From positions 1-64,000 of the forward strand of contig NZ_JANAVO010000016.1 in the NCBI RefSeq assembly GCF_024213555.1: DNA of 64,000 bases, given 5' to 3'. Of the stretch, positions 35,301 through 47,802 are shown piece after piece. This stretch comes from Allokutzneria sp. A3M-2-11 16. GTDB taxonomy: Bacteria > Actinomycetota > Actinomycetes > Mycobacteriales > Pseudonocardiaceae. Both the position numbers and the translations under genes were made by a program. The notes under the pieces are model-generated. The model had not been told where the DNA came from and ran no database searches. It was given only the letters and a program-made list of their open reading frames with translations. How positions within the stretch are numbered: position 1 is the first letter of the stretch; every line of letters starts with the position of its first letter.

Positions 35301-37503
35301 GCCGAACCCCGGAGTGCTGGAGCCCTTGGCGCCCGGCGATGTCCGGATCGGTGTCCGCGCGGCCGGGCTGAACTTCCGCGATGTGTTGACCGTGCTGGGG
35401 ATGTACCCCGGTGACGCGGGGATCATCGGCAACGAGGCCGCGGGCGTGGTGCTCGAAGTGGGTTCCGCGGTCACCGACCTCCAGCCGGGTGACCGGGTGA
35501 TGGGCCTGGTGATCGGCGGTATCGCCCCGGTCGCCGACGCGGACCGCCGCCTGGTGACGCGGATGCCGGACGGGTGGGGCTTCGAGGAGGCGTCGGCGGT
35601 TCCGCTGGTGTTCCTCACCGCCTACTACGGCCTGTGCGACCTCGGCCGCTTGAAGGCGGGGGAGTCGGTGCTGATCCACGCCGCCGCCGGTGGTGTGGGC
35701 ATGGCGGCGACGCAGATCGCGCAGCACCTGGGCGCGGAGGTCTACGGCACGGCGAGCACGGGCAAGTGGGATGTGCTGCGGGAGCAGGGAATCAAGCACA
35801 TCGCGTCGTCGCGCACGCTGGACTTCGAGCAGGAGTTCCGTGCCGCGACCAGTGGTCGTGGTGTCGATGTCGTGCTGGACGCGCTCGCGGGTGAGTTCGT
35901 CGACGCGTCGCTGCGGCTGGTCGCCGAGGGCGGCCGGTTCGTGGAGATGGGCAAGACCGACGTCCGCGAACCCGTTGTGGTGGCGGCGGAGTACGACGGC
36001 GTGGAGTACCACGCGTTCGACCTGATCGACGCGGGCCCGGACCGCATCGGCGAGATGTGGGACGAGCTGGACAAGCTCTTCGCCCAGGGCGCGCTGAAGC
36101 CGTTGCCCACCAAGGCGTGGGACGTCCGCCAGGCGCCGGAGGCGTTCCGGTTCATCAGCCAGGCCAAGCACATCGGCAAGGTCGTGCTGACCCTGCCCCG
36201 GGTGGTCGACCCGGACGGCACGGTCCTGATCACCGGTGGCACCGGCGGTCTCGGTGGCGTTCTGGCGCGGCACCTGGTGGAGCAGGGCACGCGGAACCTG
36301 GTGCTCACCAGCCGTCGCGGGCTCGATGCGCCTGGCGCGGCTTCATTGTCAGCGGAGTTGGCCGCCTTGGGCGCCAAGGTCGAGGTCGTGGCGTGCGATG
36401 TCGCGGATCGTGACTCGGTTTCGGCTCTGTTGAGCGGAATTCCCCGGCTCACCAGCGTGATCCACACCGCGGGCGTGCTCGACGACGGGTTGCTGGCGTC
36501 GTTGACGCCGGAGCGGATGGACAAGGTGTTGCGGCCCAAGGTGGACGCGGCCTGGCACCTGCACGAGCTGACCCGCGATCGTGACCTGGCGCAGTTCGTG
36601 CTGTTCTCCTCGATCACCGGGTTGATGGGCACGGCGGGCCAGGCGAACTACGGCGCTGCCAACGCTTTCCTCAACGCGGTGGCCGAGCACCGGCGGGCTC
36701 AGGGCCTGGCCGCGCAGTCGCAGGCATGGGGCCTGTGGGCGGGCGGCATGGGCGCCGGGCTGACCGACACGGATCTGGCGCGGATGGCGCGCGAAGGCTT
36801 CGGCGCGCTGACCGAGGACGAGGGCATGGCGTTATTCGACGCCTCCGTCGCAGCTGGCGAAACCGTTGCGGCGCCGGTGAAGCTGGACCGTGCGGCATTG
36901 CAGACCTACGCGAAGAACAACGATCTCGCGCAGATCCTGCACGGCCTGGTGCGGGCTCCTGCGAGGCGGGCGGCGAAGGCGGGCGAGGACAAGGCGTCCT
37001 CGCTGACCCAGCGGTTGACCGGGCTCACTCCTGTTGAGCAGGAAGGCATTCTGCTCGATGTGGTGCGGACGCACGCCGCGGCGGTTCTTGGGCACAGTGG
37101 TGCTTCGGCGATCGACGCCGAGCAGGCGTTCACCGAGCTGGGCTTCGACTCGCTGACCTCGGTGGAGCTGCGCAACCGGCTCACCAGCGCGACCGGCGTG
37201 CGGCTGTCGGCCACCGCGGTCTTCGACTACCCGACCGCGACGGCGCTCGCGGGTTACCTCCGGGAGACCGTGGCGCCCGCGGCGACTACCACGCTGTCGG
37301 CGGCGTCGGTGCTGGCCGAGCTGGACCGGTTGGAGGCCAGCCTGGACGCGGTGGGCGCGGAGGGCAGGCTGTCGATCACCTTGCGGCTGGAGGAGCTGGT
37401 GTCCAGGTTCTCCGGCACCGGCGCGCCGGAGGCGAGTGGTCTTGAGGACGCCTCGGCGGACGAGGTCGTGGACTTTCTGGAACGGGAACTCGGCATTTCC
37501 TGA
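26074..37503 (+). CDS. Type I modular polyketide synthase A: loading ACP, modules 1 and 2
   Basis: 3809-aa cytosolic megasynthase that starts the chain. Domain order: ACP(L), then KS-AT-DH-KR-ACP, then KS-AT-DH-ER-KR-ACP, then a C-terminal helical docking region (about 37300-37500) beginning near [14 protein letters not shown]. There is no loading KS or AT, so the starter must be supplied by the discrete acyltransferase at 17174-18121. Start is ATG 26074 with GGAG 7 nt upstream, not the TTG 15 bp earlier. A rare TTA leucine codon is present at 36832-36834. The stop is 18 bp before the next PKS gene, so PKS A and B are probably one transcript. Details are in the module entries. Confidence 0.95.
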   Translation: MSEFDDLVRTITAGVLRDMLPDASGFDARRTFLELGFDSMAVVELHARLVAATGLDLPVTVVYDHPTPAALARRLGSGDAPEEAVPQRVVAPGEDIAIVGIGCRFPGGATSPEELWRIVAEGADAITGFPTDRGWDVDGLYDPDPDKPGKTYAREGGFLHAAGEFDAEFFGISPREATAMDPQQRLVLEASWEALERAGIDPNTLRGSRSGVFVGVEPQEYGPRLFEAPEGFEGHLMTGNAPSVVSGRIAYLFGLEGPTFTVDTACSGSLVALHVAVQSLRSGECDLALAGGVAVMGSPGTFTAFSRQRGLAQDGRCKSFAASADGTGWGEGVGILVVERLSDAVRNGHQVLAIVRGTAINSDGASNGLTAPNGLAQQRVIRDALASAGLSTSDVDAVEAHGTGTRLGDPIEAQALLATYGREREQPLYLGSIKSNIGHAQAAAGAAGVIKMIMAIRHGVLPKSLNIDEPTPQVDWSAGAVSLLTEAVRWPSVKMLDPASGSSVDRPRRAGVSSFGISGTNAHVIIEQPPAVDVDEAPESEGALRARITPTPWVLSGKTTEALRAQGDRLKSFVEGNLQLRPADVGLSLATTRAALDHRAVVIGTGRDELLAGLDAPTVQGTVSPGKLAFLFTGQGSQRWAMGLDLYERFPVFADAIDEACGYLDLQLDLPLLDVLFSEEGSAEAELLNQTAYAQPALFALEVALYRLLESWGVRPDFVAGHSIGEIAAAHVAGVLNLDDAATLVAARGRLMQALPAGGAMVSLRASEAEALELLAGNERAGIAAVNGPDSVVISGDEDVVLGIGEAWKAKGGKAKQLNVSHAFHSPLMAGMLREFGNLAELLTYSEPTIPFVSTVTGQVVSAELCSPEYWVEHVSRAVRFHDGIRTLEQAGVTTYLELGPDGVLTAMAQDCVTTDADVVFRAALRRDRPEEPEVLAALAQLHVRGASVDWAAFFPADARKVDLPTYAFQHQHFWLQGSAVTGDLASLGLGAADHPMLGAAVPLVDVDGYVLTGRLSLSTHPWLADHVVLDRVVVPGTALVELAVRAADEAGCAQVEELTLQAPLMLPESGSVQVQVWVGPPDSSGRRALSIHSRLDGWVQHAAGTLAVEAGESSFAPAQWPPAGAKAVSLEGVYAELADTGLIYGPLFQGLRAAWAQGNDVYAEVALEGDSGFGLHPALLDSALHAMGLGGVGKDNGQARLPFAWSGVTLHATGATTLRVKLTSNGADEVSLHAIDASGAPVITVESLVSRAVTAEQLKAADQDPLYGVDWIPVAAAEPVEWVALDSVDGTPPAVVVLAADSVNQVLLAVQGFLADEKFADSKLVVVTEGAAGPDVSDLGCAAVWGLIRSAQSENPERFVLVDGPMSSVGSAVASGEPQVAVREGALFAPRLVRVAAGGSKPPLDGTVLITGGTGGLGGLLAKHLVVEHGVTNLVLTSRRGGAAPGTADLKAELAGLGADVTIAACDAADRDALATVLRAVPADRPLVGVVHAAGVLEDGLITSLTVDQVEKVLRPKADAAWNLHELTRELDLSLFVLFSSTAGLFEGAGQGNYAAANAYLDALAMYRHGQGLPAHSLVWGLWASGMGGQLAQSDVDRAARQGFGALSASDGLSLFDAAVAGDRAVTVTMKLDTAALQSHARNAVIPSLLRGLVRTSTRRVAQGGDSGASPLAQRLAGLSAADQDRALLDLVRAQVASVLGHATTDAIEPERAFTDLGFDSLTAVELRNRLNSATGLRLPATLVFDYPAPATLAAFIRSELVGAEETAAVTVTAAVGLDEPIAIVGMACRYPGGVNSPEDLWNLVATSTDGISGFPVNRGWDLDTLFHPDPDHRGTSYADQGGFLHDADAFDAEFFGISPREAIAMDSQQRLLLEVSWESLERAGIDPMSLKGSNTGVFAGIMYYDYAHGLSSIPEEVEGYVGTGTSASVLSGRVAYSFGLEGPAVTVDTACSSSLVAMHIASQALRSGECSLALAGGVTVMSTPETFVDFSRQRGLAADGRSKSFAAAADGTSWSEGVGMVVLERLSDAVRNGHQILAVVRGSAINQDGASNGLTAPNGPSQQRVIRQALANAGLDPSDVDAVEAHGTGTRLGDPIEAQALLATYGQDRFEDKPLWLGSIKSNIGHTQAAAGVAGVIKMVHAMRNGVLPQSLHVDAPTPHVDWSAGAVSLLTESIEWPAVDRARRSAVSSFGISGTNAHLILEQGPALDVHEAPVAAVTPWVLSGKTEEAVRAQAQRLREASGNLADIGFSLATARAALDVRAGVVGSSREELLAALDVLASGGSAPNIVRGSAVAGRLAFLFTGQGSQRFGMGEELYAAYPVFAAAYDEVRALLPAAASSQEELNQTGNAQPALFALEVALYRLVESWGVKPDYLVGHSIGELAAAHVAGVFSLEDAARLVSARGRLMQALPGGGAMIAIQATEEEVSSKLVDGVDIAAINGPTSIVISGVEAAALAVAEQFKDRKTKRLSVSHAFHSSLMDDMLADFRTVAESISYDEPTIPLVSNVTGALGEAVSNPEYWVRHVRDAVRFADGMAVLEAEGVTKYVEIGPDGVLSAMGADCANGVFVPVLRKNRDEAITATAALAQMHAVGIEVDWTAVFPGAQRVDLPTYAFQHGRYWLRAAGPGGDATGLGLASADHPLLGAAVALADTDSYLFTGRLSLSTHGWLADHAVMGQVLVPGAALIELAVRAADEAGCGTVEELMLQAPLVLPESGAIQVQVHVGAADDDGRRTINIHSRKQDGVDWTLHATGTVVPSDAAPEFDFATWPPAGAEAVSVEGQYETLAETGLVYGPTFQGLRAAWRNGNDVYAEVSLGEGDGAKYGLHPALLDASLHAIGIGEDTPASLPFSWSGVTLHASGAGELRVRLTTQDNGSVSIAIADGTGAPVMSVESLALREVSAEQLKTESDQLFRPEWVSVALGEPVEWIAYGEGEAPYVVLTIESTEGDVPEAARALSHRVLDIVQQWSSEDSKLVVHTKPGDLAAATAWGLVRTAQQENPGRFVLVEGEADDELLGKALGTGESQLMIRDDAAFALRLVPAREDRVLPPAGTDAWRLGMSGKGTLDHLVMEPNPGVLEPLAPGDVRIGVRAAGLNFRDVLTVLGMYPGDAGIIGNEAAGVVLEVGSAVTDLQPGDRVMGLVIGGIAPVADADRRLVTRMPDGWGFEEASAVPLVFLTAYYGLCDLGRLKAGESVLIHAAAGGVGMAATQIAQHLGAEVYGTASTGKWDVLREQGIKHIASSRTLDFEQEFRAATSGRGVDVVLDALAGEFVDASLRLVAEGGRFVEMGKTDVREPVVVAAEYDGVEYHAFDLIDAGPDRIGEMWDELDKLFAQGALKPLPTKAWDVRQAPEAFRFISQAKHIGKVVLTLPRVVDPDGTVLITGGTGGLGGVLARHLVEQGTRNLVLTSRRGLDAPGAASLSAELAALGAKVEVVACDVADRDSVSALLSGIPRLTSVIHTAGVLDDGLLASLTPERMDKVLRPKVDAAWHLHELTRDRDLAQFVLFSSITGLMGTAGQANYGAANAFLNAVAEHRRAQGLAAQSQAWGLWAGGMGAGLTDTDLARMAREGFGALTEDEGMALFDASVAAGETVAAPVKLDRAALQTYAKNNDLAQILHGLVRAPARRAAKAGEDKASSLTQRLTGLTPVEQEGILLDVVRTHAAAVLGHSGASAIDAEQAFTELGFDSLTSVELRNRLTSATGVRLSATAVFDYPTATALAGYLRETVAPAATTTLSAASVLAELDRLEASLDAVGAEGRLSITLRLEELVSRFSGTGAPEASGLEDASADEVVDFLERELGIS
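26350..31350 (+). other. Module 1: KS-AT(malonyl)-DH-KR-ACP
   Basis: KS1 has its catalytic Cys in DTACSGS (TGC 26869) where all other KSs here read DTACSSS, plus EAHGTGT and KSNIGH. AT1 (about 27955-28840) has GHSIGE and HAFH (28537), the malonyl signature. DH1 (about 29050-29850) keeps catalytic H (29152) and D in [10 protein letters not shown], but the HxxxGxxxxP motif has Asp for Gly ([10 protein letters not shown]). KR1 (Rossmann motif at about 30295) is B-type, with LED in the LDD position and intact YAAAN. ACP1 serine codon is 31237. Expected outcome: a trans double bond next to the three-carbon starter chain if DH1 works, otherwise a hydroxyl. Confidence 0.88.
31405..37270 (+). other. 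Module 2: KS-AT(malonyl)-DH-ER-KR-ACP
   Basis: Fully reducing module. KS2 Cys codon is 31930 (DTACSSS). AT2 has GHSIGE and HAFH (33502-33513), so malonyl. DH2 has an intact [10 protein letters not shown] (His 34099). ER2 (about 35260-36180) has LNFRDVL and the NADPH loop [13 protein letters not shown]2 (about 36210-36720) has LDD (B-type) and YGAAN. ACP2 serine codon is 37150. Expected outcome: a saturated two-carbon unit. Confidence 0.9.
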
Positions 37504-37521
37504 TGAGTGTGGGGTTGTGAC

Positions 37522-40500
37522 ATGGCGGATCAAGACAAGCTCCTCGGGTTGCTGAAGAAGGTCACGGCGGACCTCCAGCAGACGCGGGCGCGCCTGCGCG
37601 AGGCCGAGTCGGCCGACAACGAGCCGATCGCGATCATCGGGATGGGCTGCCGGTTCCCCGGCGGCGTTGACTCTCCCGAGGACCTGTGGGACCTGGTCGA
37701 ATCCGGCCGCGAGGGCATCACCGGCTTCCCGAACGACCGCGGCTGGGACCTCGACGGGCTGTTCCACCCCGATCCCGGCAACCCGGGCACGTCCTACGCC
37801 AGCACGGGTGGGTTCGTGCACACGGCGGCGCGGTTCGACCCGGAGTTCTTCGGGATCTCGCCGCGCGAGGCTCTTGCGATGGACCCGCAGCAGCGTTTGC
37901 TGCTGGAGGTCTCGTGGGAGGCCATGGAGCGGGCGGGAATCGATCCGATCTCGTTGAAGGGCTCCTCGACCGGCGTCTACGCCGGTGTGGCGTCGCAGGA
38001 GTACGGTCCGCGCCTGCACGAGCCCGCCGAAGGCGTTGAGGGCTACCTGCTCACCGGAACGACGTGCTCTGTCCACTCTGGACGCGTCGCGTACTCCTTC
38101 GGGTTCGAGGGGCCCGCGGTCTCCGTGGACACCGCGTGCTCGTCATCGCTGGTGGCGCTGCACTGGGCTGTGCAGGCGCTGCGGGCCGGTGAGTGCTCGA
38201 TGGCGCTCGCGGGTGGCGCGAACATCATGGGCGCCCCGGGCATCTTCGTGGAGTTCTCCCGGCAGCGCGGGCTTTCCCCGGACGGCCGCTGCAAGTCCTT
38301 CGCCGCCTCCGCCGACGGCACCGGGTGGTCCGAGGGCGTCGGCATGATCCTCATCGAGAAGCTGTCCGACGCTCAGCGCAACGGTCACGAGGTGCTGGCG
38401 GTCATCCGGGGAAGCGCGATCAACCAGGATGGCGCGTCCAACGGCCTCACCGCCCCGAACGGCCCGTCGCAGCAGCGCGTCATCCTCGCCGCCCTTGAGA
38501 ACGCGCGACTGTCCACAAGGGACGTCGATGTCGTCGAGGCGCACGGGACGGGCACGGTGCTCGGCGACCCGATCGAGGCGCAGGCGCTGATCAACACCTA
38601 CGGCCAGGACCGCGACCAGCCGTTGTGGCTGGGGTCGCTGAAGTCCAACATCGGCCACGCGCAGGCCGCCGCGGGCATCGGTGGCGTGATCAAGATGGTG
38701 CAGGCACTGCGCGCGGGTCGGCTGCCGAAGTCGTTGCACGTCAACGAACCGACTCCGCACGTGGACTGGTCCGCCGGTGCCGTCTCGCTCCTGACCGAGG
38801 CGCGCGACTGGCCCTCGGTGGATCGTCCTCGCCGGGCAGCTGTCTCGTCTTTCGGGATCTCGGGCACCAACGCACACATCGTCTTGGAGCAGGCTCCGGT
38901 CGCGGAGGTTGAGGACGTCCCGCGTGCCTTCACCTCGCCGATTCCGTGGCTGCTGTCCGCGAAGACCGAGGAGGCTTTGCGGGTTCAGGCATCGCGGCTG
39001 CTGTCTCGCGTGTCCACGCACCCTGTGGACATCGGGTTCTCACTGGCCACCGGGCGGGCGGCGCTCGACGTGCGTGCCGCTGTCATCGGTTCCTCGCAGG
39101 AGGAGCTGATCGCGGGTCTGACCGCGCTGGCGGAGGGCGGTCGCGCGTCCGTGCAAGGGCGCGCCACCAAGGGGAAGACCGCGTTCCTGTTCACCGGCCA
39201 GGGTGCGCAGCGGTTCGGTATGGGGCGCGAGCTGGCCGAAGCATTCCCCGTGTTCGCGACTGCCTATGACAAGGTGCTTGCGCTCCTGCCATCGATTTCG
39301 CACGAGGAGCTGGACCAGACCGGCAACGCGCAGCCCGCACTGTTCGCGTTCGAGGTCGCGCTGTACCGGCTGATCGAGTCGTGGGGTCTGCGCCCGGACT
39401 TCCTCGCTGGCCACTCCATCGGTGAGCTGGCCGCGGCGCACGTGGCCGGTGTGTGGTCGTTGGAGGACGCTGCTCGCATCGTCGCCGCTCGTGGTCGGTT
39501 GATGCAGGCTTTGCCCGGTGGTGGAGCCATGATCGCGATCCAGGGGACTGAGGAGGAGGTTCGCGCCCAGCTCGTCGAGGGTGTGGACATCGCGGCGATC
39601 AACGGACCCACCTCGGTGGTGATCTCGGGTGTCGAGGAGGCTGCGCTCGCGGTCGCGGAGCAGTTCAAGGATCGCAAGACCAAGCGGCTCTCGGTGTCGC
39701 ATGCTTTCCACTCCGGTTTGATGGACGGGATACTCGCGGAGTTCGGCAAGGTGGTCGGTTCGGCCACCGCCTCTGCGCCGACCGTCCCGATCGTTTCCAC
39801 TCTGACCGGCAAGACGGCCACTGCTGCCGAGCTGTCCTCTGTGGACTATTGGGTGCGGCACGTGCGGGAGACAGTGCGCTTCGCCGACGCGGTGCGCACG
39901 CTCGGTTCCTTTGGTGTCACCAAGTTCGTCGAGGTCGGGCCGGACGGTGTGCTCACCGCAGCCGGTGCGGACTGCCTGGACGAGGGCACGTTCGTCGCGC
40001 TGTCCCGTCGTGACCGCGATGAGCCGCACACGCTCGTCACCGCGCTGTCGCAGTTCCACGTGGCCGGTGGCAAGGTGGACTGGGCGAAGGTCTTCGCGCC
40101 GACCAGCGCGCGGCGCGTGGACCTGCCCACGTATGCCTTCCAGTACCAGCACTTCTGGCTCAACGGACCGACCGGCGGTGCCGATGTGGCCGCTGCTGGC
40201 CTGACCGCGGCCAAGCACCCGCTGCTCGGTGCGGCGATCTCGCTGGCCGATGGGGACGGGTTCCTGTTCACTGGGCGCCTGTCACTCAGCTCGCACGCAT
40301 GGCTCGGCGAGCACGTCGTGATGGACTCGGTTCTCGTGCCGGGAACCGCGTTCGTGGAGCTGGCGATCCGCGCGGGCGACGAGGTGGGTTGTGGCGTCGT
40401 CGAAGAGCTGACGCTGCACGCGCCGTTGGTGCTCGCCACCGCGACGATGGTTCAGGTCGTGGTGGGCGGCGATGAATCCGGGCGCCGTTCGGTGTCTGTG

Positions 40501-43500
40501 TACTCGTCGCGTTCCGAGGACCAGTGGACGCTGCATGCCTCTGGTGTTCTTGCTCCGCAAGGAACTCCGGTCTCATTCGACTTCGGCCACTGGCCGCCTG
40601 CGGACACCACTGCGGTTGCGCTGGACGGTGTCTACGATCGGCTCGCCGAGGTCGGTCTGCGCTACGGGCCGCTGTTCCAGGGCCTCAAGGCGGCGTGGAC
40701 GCGTGGCGAAGAGGTGTTCGCCGAGGTCGAGCTGCCCTCTTCTGATGCGGACAAGTTCGGCATCCACCCGGCGCTTCTGGACGCCGCGCTGCACGCCACG
40801 GGACTCGGTGAGCAGTCCGGCGCGTCGCTGCCGTTCTCGTGGAGCGGCGTCACGTTGCACGCTGCTGGAGCCACCGCGCTGCGAGTGCGGTTGGCGCCTG
40901 CCGGGACCGAGTCGGTGTCGCTGACCGCTGTCGATCCGACCGGTGCTCCGGTGATCTCGGTGGATTCCCTTGCGCTGCGGGCGGTTTCCGCTGAGCAGGT
41001 GCACGCCGCCGCGTTGGAGCAGGACTCGCTGTTCCGCCTCGACTGGGTTCCCGTGGCTTCACCGTCCCCTGTGGACGGTGGCTTCGAGGTGCTCGCCGTC
41101 GAGCCGGGATCGGGCGACGTCGTCGCTGACGCGCACGCGGCCACGACGCGCGTTCTCGCTGCTGCGCAGGAGTTCCTGGCGGATGAGAACGCCGCCGACT
41201 CCAAGCTGGTCGTCGTCACGAACGGTGCCGCTGGCCCGGACGTGACCGATCTGGCCGCTGCCGCTGTGTGGGGTCTGGTCCGGTCGGCGCAGTCGGAGAA
41301 CCCGGATCGTTTCGTGCTGGTGGACGGCCCTGCGTCCGACCTCGGCGCCGCTGTGGCGACCGGTGAAGGCCAGGTCGTCGTCCGTGACGGCAAGCTGTTC
41401 GTGCCGCGTCTGTCGCGTGGTGCGTCTGCTTCGCCCGCCGAGTGGGACTCGTCCGGAACAGTGCTGATCACCGGCGGTACCGGTGGGCTCGGCGCGTTGC
41501 TGGCGAAGCACCTTGTCGCTGAGCGCGGTGTGACCAGCCTGGTGCTGACCAGCCGTCGTGGTCTGGAGGCGCCGGGCGCGGGTTCCTTGGCCGCCGAGTT
41601 GGCGGAGTGGGGCGCGCAGGTCGAGATCGCCGCGTGCGATGTGTCCGACCGTGACGCGGTTTCGGCTCTGTTGAGCGGAATTTCGAACCTGACCGGCGTG
41701 ATCCACGCCGCCGGTGTGCTCGACGACGGCGTGGTGTCCGCGCTGAGCCCGGAGCGCATCACCGGTGTGTTCACGCCGAAGGTCGACGCCGCGTGGCACC
41801 TGCACGAGCTGACGGAGAACCTTCAGCACTTCGTCTTGTTCTCCTCGGCCGCCGGTGTGCTCGGCGCGCCCGGCCAGGGCAACTACGCGGCGGCGAACTC
41901 GTTCCTGGACGCCCTTGCACGGCACCGCCGTTCGCAGGGCCTGGCGGCCAGCTCGATCGCGTGGGGTCTGTGGCAGCAGGACAGCGGCATGAGTGGCGAG
42001 CTGTCCAAGGACGAGCTGGCGCGGATGCGGCGTGACGGGTACGGCGCGCTCAGCCCGGAGGAGGGCCTTGAGCTCTTCGACATCGCGCTTGCCCAGGACG
42101 ATGCTTTCCTGGCCGCGGTCAAGCTCGACATCCCGTCGCTGACTTCCTTTGCCCGCACGGGCGTTGTGCCGCAGGTGCTGCGCGGTCTGGTGCGAGTTCC
42201 GGTGCGCCGCACCGCGAACGCCGCGGAGGCCGCAGGGCTGCGGGACCGCTTGGTGTCGCTGTCGGCGGCGGAGCAGGACCGCGCGTTGCTGGAGCTGGTG
42301 CGGACCCAGGTCGCCCAGGTGCTCGGGCATTCCGGTGGTGGCGCGATCGAGCCGGATCGTGCGTTCACCGACCTCGGGTTCGACTCGCTCACCGCTGTGG
42401 AGCTGCGCAACGGCCTCACCGCCGCGAGCGGTCTGCGGCTGCCCGCCACGCTGATCTTCGACTACCCGACGCCGCTCGACCTGGCCCGGCACGTCCGCGC
42501 GGAGCTGCTGGGCGAGCTGGCGGAAGTGAAGGCGACCGCGGCAGTCGGCTCCGACGAGCCGATCGCGATCGTCGGCATGGGTTGCCGTTACCCGGGCGGC
42601 GTAAGCACTCCCGAGCAGTTGTGGGAGCTCGTGGCCTCCGGCGGGGACGGCGTCACTTTCTTCCCCGACAACCGTGGGTGGGACCTGGAAGGGCTCTACC
42701 ACCCGGACCCCGACCACTCCGGCACCTCGTACAGCCGCGAAGGTGGCTTCCTCCTCGACGCGGCCGAGTTCGACCCGGAGTTCTTCGGGATCTCGCCGCG
42801 TGAGGCTCTTGCGATGGACCCGCAGCAGCGCTTGCTGTTGGAGGTCACGTGGGAGGCAGTGGAGCGGGCGGGGATCGACCCGGTTTCGTTGAAGGGAACG
42901 GACACCGGGGTCTTCGCGGGCGTCATGTACTACGACTACGGGTCCCATGTGGACTCTGTGCCGGAGGAACTGGAAGCCTTCATGGGCACCGGGACCTCGG
43001 GCAGCGTCACCTCCGGGCGGATCGCCTACACCTTCGGCCTCGAAGGGCCCGCGGTCTCCGTGGACACCGCGTGCTCGTCCTCGCTCGTCGCGCTGCACTG
43101 GGCCGCTCAGGCGCTGCGCAGCGGTGAGTGCTCGCTGGCCCTCGCCGGTGGTGTGACCGTCATGCCGACCGCGGAGTCCTTTGTGGCCTTCTCGCGGCAG
43201 CGCGGCCTCGCGCCGGACGGCCGGTGCAAGCCGTTCTCCTCGTCGGCCGATGGCACCACGTGGTCGGAGGGGGTCGGCATGATCCTGCTGGAGCGCCTGT
43301 CCGACGCTGTCCGAAATGGACACCAGGTGCTCGCGGTGGTGCGGGGCTCGGCGATCAACCAGGACGGCGCGTCGAATGGCCTTACTGCGCCGAATGGCCC
43401 ATCGCAGCAACGCGTGATCCGCCAGGCGTTGGCGAATGCGGGACTGTCCTCTGATGAGGTCGACGCGGTGGAGGCGCACGGCACGGGCACTGTGCTGGGC

Positions 43501-46500
43501 GACCCGATCGAGGCGCAGGCGCTGATCAACACCTATGGCCAGGAGCGACCGGCAGAGACACCGCTGTGGTTGGGATCGCTGAAGTCCAACATCGGCCACG
43601 CGCAGGCGGCGGCCGGTGTCGGCGGCATCATCAAGATGGTGCAGGCGATGCGGCACGGCGTGCTGCCGAAGTCGTTGCACATCGAGGAGCCGACCGCGCA
43701 CGTGGACTGGTCGGCGGGCGCGGTGTCGCTGCTGACGGAGTCCATCGAGTGGCCTGCGGTTGATCGCCCGCGGCGTTCTGCGGTCTCGTCTTTCGGGATC
43801 TCCGGCACCAACGCGCACGTGATCCTTGAGCAGGGCCCGGCGCCTGTGTCGAGCCCCGCGAAGTCTGTGCCTGATGTTCCATGGGTTGTCTCGGGCAAGT
43901 CGCCGGACGCGCTGCGGGCGCAGGCGGGGCGGATTCGAGCTTGGGCTGAGGAGAACCCCGACGCTGACCTGGTGGACGCCGGGTTCTCGCTCGCCACCGG
44001 GCGCGCCGCGCTGGAGTACCGGGCGGCGGTCGTCGCTTCGGATCGCGATGGTTTGCTTGCGGGGCTTGAGGAACTGGCCATCACCGGGCACGCGAACAGC
44101 GGCAAGGTCGCGTTCCTGTTCACCGGCGGCGGCGCGCAGTACCTCGGCATGGGCCGTGAGCTGTGCGAGAAGTACCCGGTGTTCGCGGCCGCGTTCGACG
44201 CCGTGACCTCGGAGTTCGACAAGCACCTCGCGTCGCCGTTGCGTGACGTGATGTTCGCGGAGAACTCAGATCTGTTGGACCGCATCGACTACATGCTTCC
44301 CGCGCTGTTCACCATCGAGGTGTCGCTGTTCCGGCTCCTCGAATCGTGGGGGATCACCCCCGATTTCGTTGCCGGGCACTCCATCGGCGAGTTCGGCGCG
44401 GCGCACGTGGCCGGGCTGTGGTCGCTGGAGGACGCCGTTCGCGTGGTGTCGGTCCGGGGTCGGTTGATGAACTCCATGCCGCCCGGTGGCGCCATGGTCG
44501 CGATCCAGGCGTCCGAGGAGGAGGTGCTGCCCGAGCTCACCGGCAACGTGGGGATCGCGGCGCTCAACGGTCCACTGTCGACGGTGATCTCCGGTGACGA
44601 GGAGACCGCGCTGCGCATCGCCGCCGGGTTCAAGGAGCGCGGCCGCAAGGCGAAGAAGCTCGTGGTCAGCCAGGCGTCGCACTCCGCGTTGATGGACGGC
44701 CTGCTCGGCGAGTTCGGCGAGGCCACCGCGAGCCTGACCTACCACGAGCCGCGCATCCCGATCGTGTCCACCCTGACCGGCAAGCCCGCCACGCTCGCCG
44801 ACGTCGGCGATCCCACGTACTGGGTGCGCCACATCCGGCAGCCCGTCCGGCTCTTCGACGCCGTGCGGGTGCTGGAGTCCGAGGGTGTGACGAAGTTCGT
44901 CGAGATCGGCCCGAACGCCGTGCTCACCGCGGCCGCGCAGGACTGCGTGGAGAACCCGGACAACGCGGTCTTCATTCCGTTGGTGCGCAAGGAACAGGAC
45001 GAGTCCCTCGCGATGGTGCGGGCGCTGGCCCAGCTGCACGTCGCGGGCGCCAAGGTCGACTGGGCGGCGTTCTTCCCGAAGGACGCTCAGCTCGTTGACC
45101 TGCCGACCTACGCGTTCCAGAACCGGTCCTACTGGTTGATGCAGGGCACCGGTGGCGCGGATGTCACCGCGGCTGGCCTTGTGTCCGCTGGGCACCAGCT
45201 GCTCGGCGCGGCGGTGCCGTTGGCCGATGGGGACGGCGTGCTGTTCACCGGCCGGATCTCCTTGGCCACGCAGCCGTGGCTGCTTGATCACGCGGTGATG
45301 GGCACGGTCCTCATTCCTGGTGCTGGGATCGTCGAGCTGGCGATCCGTGCCGGTGACGAGGTCGGTTGCGGCACCGTGGAAGACCTGACGCTCCAAGCTC
45401 CGTTGGTGATTCCCGAGACCGGTTCCGTTGTGGTGCAGGTTGTTGTGGGTTCCGATGCTGATGGACGTCGCGCGGTGTCGATCTACTCGCGGCGTGGTGA
45501 GGAACCGTGGACCGTGCATGCCGTTGGTTCCCTTGTGGCCAGCGCGGAGTCCACTGTGGACATCGGCTCGTGGCCGCCCGCTGGTGCGGAGTCGGTCGCG
45601 GTGGAGTCCCTGTACGAGGACCTGGTGGGCTCGGGCTTCGGCTACGGGCCGCTGTTCCAGGGCATCCAGGCGGCGTGGAAGCTCGGCGACGACGTGTACA
45701 CCGAGCTGGCGTTGCCCGCCGACACGGACACCGGTTCGTTCGGGATTCACCCAGCGTTGTTGGACGCGGCATTGCACGGGATGTTCCTGCGGGACAACAA
45801 CCCGGCGGGCGTCGCGCTGCCGTTCGCGTGGTCGGGGGTCACCCTGCACGCGACCGGGGCGAGCACGCTGCGCGTCAAGCTCACGCCGACCGGGCCGGAC
45901 TCCGCGCGGGTGATCGGCGTGGACGGCGGTGGGAACCCGGTGATCACCGTCGACTCGATCGCGGTGCGAGCTGTCTCCGCCGATCAGTTGCGGACCGACA
46001 GCGATTCGCTGTTCCAGGTCGACTGGGTGCCGGTGAACAGTGCGGGGGACACCCCGGAGTACGAGGTGCTCAGCCTGGAGTCCACAAATGACGATCCGGT
46101 CGGTGAGGCTTACCGGCTGACCCACGAGGTGCTGGAGACCGCGCAGCGCTGGCTGGCGGAGAACGACTCCACCCTGGTGATCCACGTCGAGGAGCAGAAC
46201 CTCGCCACCGCGGCGGTGTGGGGACTGATCCGTTCGGCGCAGTCGGAGAATCCCGGACGGTTCGTGCTCTTCGAGGGCCCCGCGGAGGCGATTGACGCTG
46301 CCGTCGCGACCGGGGAGCCGCAGGTGCGGGCGCGCGACGGAGGGCTCTTCGCGCCCAGGCTCGCCAAGCCGCAGCCTGCGGGTGACACGGGGACGTGGGA
46401 TGCCGAAGGCACGGTGCTGATCAGCGGTGGCACCGGTGACCTCGGTGCCCTCGCGGCGCGGCACCTCGTTGCACAGCACGGAGTGACGCAGCTCGTGCTG

Positions 46501-47679
46501 ACCAGCCGTCGCGGCATCGACGCGCCTGGCGCGAAGGAACTCCAGGCGGAGCTGACCGAACTCGGTGCCACCGTGCGGATCGAAGCGTGCGACAGTGCTG
46601 ATCGGAACGCGCTTTCGGCTCTGTTGAGCGGAATCTCGGACCTGACGGGTGTGATCCACACTGCCGGTGTGCTCGACGATGGCGTGATCTCGGCGCTGAC
46701 GCCGGAGCGGGTGGACGGGGTGTTCCGGCCGAAGGTCGACGCCGCGTGGAACCTGCACGAGCTGACGAAGGACCTCAGCCAGTTCGTCGTCTACTCGTCG
46801 GCCGCCGGTGTGCTCGGCGGTCCCGGGCAGGGCAACTACGCCGCCGCCAACTCGTTCCTGGACGCCCTGGTGCGGCTGCGCCGGGAACAGGGCCTCGCCG
46901 GGCAGTCGCTGGCGTGGGGCCTGTGGGAGCAGGACGGTGGTATGGCCGGGGATCTGGGCAGCCAGAACGTCGACCGGATGAGCCGGGACGGTTTCGGGGC
47001 GCTCAGCCACGCCGAGGGCATGGAGATCTTCGATGCCGCGGTCGGGCTGAACCAGCCGGTGCTGGTGCCGATCAAGCTGGACCGCACGGCGTTGCGTGCC
47101 GGGTCGGTCCCCGCGATCCTGCGCGGCCTGGTGCGTGCCCCGGCGCGCCGGGCCGCGCAGGCCGCCGTCGCCGAGACCGTCTCGCTGGCCGACCGGCTCG
47201 CCGCGATGCCCGCGCTGGAGCGGGCCGAAGCGGTGCTGGACGTGGTGCGCGCCCAGGTCGCGGCGGTGCTCGGGCACGGGTCGGGCGCGGAGGTCGATCC
47301 CGATCGTCCGTTCACCGAGCTGGGCTTCGACTCGCTGACGTCGGTGGAGCTGCGGAACCGGCTCAACACGGTCACTTCGCTGCGGTTGACGGCGACGGCG
47401 GTGTTCGACCACCCGACGCCGCAGGCCATGGCCGATCACCTGAAGCCGTTGCTGCTGCCCGCGGAGCAGGCGGAGGAGCCGGTGGAGGTGGACGAGAAGG
47501 CCGTCCGCGCGGCGCTGGCGAAGATCTCCATCGACGACTTCCGCAAGGCCGGGGTGCTCGACGCCCTGGTGCGGCTGGCCGGGTCGGTGGGGCCGGAGAA
47601 CGCCGAGGTCGAGTCCATCGATGAGATGGACGTCAGCGACCTGGTCCAGCGGGCCATGGCGTCGGCAAAGGGCAGCTGA
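37522..47679 (+). CDS. Type I modular polyketide synthase B: modules 3 and 4
   Basis: 3385-aa megasynthase. An N-terminal docking coiled coil ([19 protein letters not shown] and following) is followed by two KS-AT-DH-KR-ACP modules and a C-terminal docking region (about 47480-47670, with a DELVQR-type helix ending in [14 protein letters not shown]). Start is ATG 37522, 18 bp after the PKS A stop, with a GGGG run upstream. Both modules should leave double bonds. AT4 is atypical and may choose another extender. The gene is followed by a 186-bp gap with a large hairpin, unlike the tight A-B junction. Confidence 0.95.
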   Translation: MADQDKLLGLLKKVTADLQQTRARLREAESADNEPIAIIGMGCRFPGGVDSPEDLWDLVESGREGITGFPNDRGWDLDGLFHPDPGNPGTSYASTGGFVHTAARFDPEFFGISPREALAMDPQQRLLLEVSWEAMERAGIDPISLKGSSTGVYAGVASQEYGPRLHEPAEGVEGYLLTGTTCSVHSGRVAYSFGFEGPAVSVDTACSSSLVALHWAVQALRAGECSMALAGGANIMGAPGIFVEFSRQRGLSPDGRCKSFAASADGTGWSEGVGMILIEKLSDAQRNGHEVLAVIRGSAINQDGASNGLTAPNGPSQQRVILAALENARLSTRDVDVVEAHGTGTVLGDPIEAQALINTYGQDRDQPLWLGSLKSNIGHAQAAAGIGGVIKMVQALRAGRLPKSLHVNEPTPHVDWSAGAVSLLTEARDWPSVDRPRRAAVSSFGISGTNAHIVLEQAPVAEVEDVPRAFTSPIPWLLSAKTEEALRVQASRLLSRVSTHPVDIGFSLATGRAALDVRAAVIGSSQEELIAGLTALAEGGRASVQGRATKGKTAFLFTGQGAQRFGMGRELAEAFPVFATAYDKVLALLPSISHEELDQTGNAQPALFAFEVALYRLIESWGLRPDFLAGHSIGELAAAHVAGVWSLEDAARIVAARGRLMQALPGGGAMIAIQGTEEEVRAQLVEGVDIAAINGPTSVVISGVEEAALAVAEQFKDRKTKRLSVSHAFHSGLMDGILAEFGKVVGSATASAPTVPIVSTLTGKTATAAELSSVDYWVRHVRETVRFADAVRTLGSFGVTKFVEVGPDGVLTAAGADCLDEGTFVALSRRDRDEPHTLVTALSQFHVAGGKVDWAKVFAPTSARRVDLPTYAFQYQHFWLNGPTGGADVAAAGLTAAKHPLLGAAISLADGDGFLFTGRLSLSSHAWLGEHVVMDSVLVPGTAFVELAIRAGDEVGCGVVEELTLHAPLVLATATMVQVVVGGDESGRRSVSVYSSRSEDQWTLHASGVLAPQGTPVSFDFGHWPPADTTAVALDGVYDRLAEVGLRYGPLFQGLKAAWTRGEEVFAEVELPSSDADKFGIHPALLDAALHATGLGEQSGASLPFSWSGVTLHAAGATALRVRLAPAGTESVSLTAVDPTGAPVISVDSLALRAVSAEQVHAAALEQDSLFRLDWVPVASPSPVDGGFEVLAVEPGSGDVVADAHAATTRVLAAAQEFLADENAADSKLVVVTNGAAGPDVTDLAAAAVWGLVRSAQSENPDRFVLVDGPASDLGAAVATGEGQVVVRDGKLFVPRLSRGASASPAEWDSSGTVLITGGTGGLGALLAKHLVAERGVTSLVLTSRRGLEAPGAGSLAAELAEWGAQVEIAACDVSDRDAVSALLSGISNLTGVIHAAGVLDDGVVSALSPERITGVFTPKVDAAWHLHELTENLQHFVLFSSAAGVLGAPGQGNYAAANSFLDALARHRRSQGLAASSIAWGLWQQDSGMSGELSKDELARMRRDGYGALSPEEGLELFDIALAQDDAFLAAVKLDIPSLTSFARTGVVPQVLRGLVRVPVRRTANAAEAAGLRDRLVSLSAAEQDRALLELVRTQVAQVLGHSGGGAIEPDRAFTDLGFDSLTAVELRNGLTAASGLRLPATLIFDYPTPLDLARHVRAELLGELAEVKATAAVGSDEPIAIVGMGCRYPGGVSTPEQLWELVASGGDGVTFFPDNRGWDLEGLYHPDPDHSGTSYSREGGFLLDAAEFDPEFFGISPREALAMDPQQRLLLEVTWEAVERAGIDPVSLKGTDTGVFAGVMYYDYGSHVDSVPEELEAFMGTGTSGSVTSGRIAYTFGLEGPAVSVDTACSSSLVALHWAAQALRSGECSLALAGGVTVMPTAESFVAFSRQRGLAPDGRCKPFSSSADGTTWSEGVGMILLERLSDAVRNGHQVLAVVRGSAINQDGASNGLTAPNGPSQQRVIRQALANAGLSSDEVDAVEAHGTGTVLGDPIEAQALINTYGQERPAETPLWLGSLKSNIGHAQAAAGVGGIIKMVQAMRHGVLPKSLHIEEPTAHVDWSAGAVSLLTESIEWPAVDRPRRSAVSSFGISGTNAHVILEQGPAPVSSPAKSVPDVPWVVSGKSPDALRAQAGRIRAWAEENPDADLVDAGFSLATGRAALEYRAAVVASDRDGLLAGLEELAITGHANSGKVAFLFTGGGAQYLGMGRELCEKYPVFAAAFDAVTSEFDKHLASPLRDVMFAENSDLLDRIDYMLPALFTIEVSLFRLLESWGITPDFVAGHSIGEFGAAHVAGLWSLEDAVRVVSVRGRLMNSMPPGGAMVAIQASEEEVLPELTGNVGIAALNGPLSTVISGDEETALRIAAGFKERGRKAKKLVVSQASHSALMDGLLGEFGEATASLTYHEPRIPIVSTLTGKPATLADVGDPTYWVRHIRQPVRLFDAVRVLESEGVTKFVEIGPNAVLTAAAQDCVENPDNAVFIPLVRKEQDESLAMVRALAQLHVAGAKVDWAAFFPKDAQLVDLPTYAFQNRSYWLMQGTGGADVTAAGLVSAGHQLLGAAVPLADGDGVLFTGRISLATQPWLLDHAVMGTVLIPGAGIVELAIRAGDEVGCGTVEDLTLQAPLVIPETGSVVVQVVVGSDADGRRAVSIYSRRGEEPWTVHAVGSLVASAESTVDIGSWPPAGAESVAVESLYEDLVGSGFGYGPLFQGIQAAWKLGDDVYTELALPADTDTGSFGIHPALLDAALHGMFLRDNNPAGVALPFAWSGVTLHATGASTLRVKLTPTGPDSARVIGVDGGGNPVITVDSIAVRAVSADQLRTDSDSLFQVDWVPVNSAGDTPEYEVLSLESTNDDPVGEAYRLTHEVLETAQRWLAENDSTLVIHVEEQNLATAAVWGLIRSAQSENPGRFVLFEGPAEAIDAAVATGEPQVRARDGGLFAPRLAKPQPAGDTGTWDAEGTVLISGGTGDLGALAARHLVAQHGVTQLVLTSRRGIDAPGAKELQAELTELGATVRIEACDSADRNALSALLSGISDLTGVIHTAGVLDDGVISALTPERVDGVFRPKVDAAWNLHELTKDLSQFVVYSSAAGVLGGPGQGNYAAANSFLDALVRLRREQGLAGQSLAWGLWEQDGGMAGDLGSQNVDRMSRDGFGALSHAEGMEIFDAAVGLNQPVLVPIKLDRTALRAGSVPAILRGLVRAPARRAAQAAVAETVSLADRLAAMPALERAEAVLDVVRAQVAAVLGHGSGAEVDPDRPFTELGFDSLTSVELRNRLNTVTSLRLTATAVFDHPTPQAMADHLKPLLLPAEQAEEPVEVDEKAVRAALAKISIDDFRKAGVLDALVRLAGSVGPENAEVESIDEMDVSDLVQRAMASAKGS
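37618..42500 (+). other. Module 3: KS-AT(malonyl)-DH-KR-ACP
   Basis: KS3 Cys codon 38137. AT3 has GHSIGE (Ser 39415) and HAFH (39700-39711), malonyl type. DH3 keeps His (40312) and the second Asp ([10 protein letters not shown]), but the HxxxGxxxxP motif reads [10 protein letters not shown], the same Gly-to-Asp change as DH1. KR3 (about 41455-41970) has LDD and YAAAN, B-type. ACP3 serine codon 42385. No ER: only about 460 bp separate the DH end from the KR Rossmann motif. Confidence 0.88.
42555..47460 (+). other. Module 4: KS-AT(atypical)-DH-KR-ACP
   Basis: KS4 Cys codon 43072. AT4 (about 44105-45030) differs from every other AT here: the oxyanion-loop motif is TGGGAQ instead of [17 protein letters not shown] follows, and the specificity motif is QASH (44671-44682) instead of HAFH. 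QASH lies between malonyl HAFH and methylmalonyl YASH, so a methylmalonyl or other branched extender is possible. DH4 is intact ([10 protein letters not shown], His 45289). KR4 has TGGTGDLG, LDD and YAAAN. ACP4 serine codon 47332. Confidence 0.86.
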
Positions 47680-47757
47680 TATACCGAAAAAGGCCAGCTC
47701 AGCCACTGTCTATGTGTTCTCCTACTAGTCCGTGGTTTTGGTTGACCGACCCCCGCG

Positions 47758-47802
47758 ACTGCCCATCCAATGGACCTTGCACAAGGCCGCTGGATGGGCA
47801 GT
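47758..47802 (+). terminator. Large hairpin between PKS B and PKS C
   Basis: Outer arms ACTGCCCATCCA and TGGATGGGCAGT pair perfectly over 12 bp, and an inner CCTTG-CA-CAAGG hairpin lies inside. TTTCG follows. It sits in the 186-bp gap between PKS B and PKS C, 64 bp before the PKS C start, and could be a partial terminator, an RNA-processing site or an operator. Downstream, PKS C has a good ribosome-binding site (GGAGAG). Confidence 0.6.

Noticed and set aside
40990-41455. Possible ER in module 3
   Set aside because: The DH-KR interval is too short and shows only the KR structural subdomain; no NFRDVL or HAAAGGVG motif is present.
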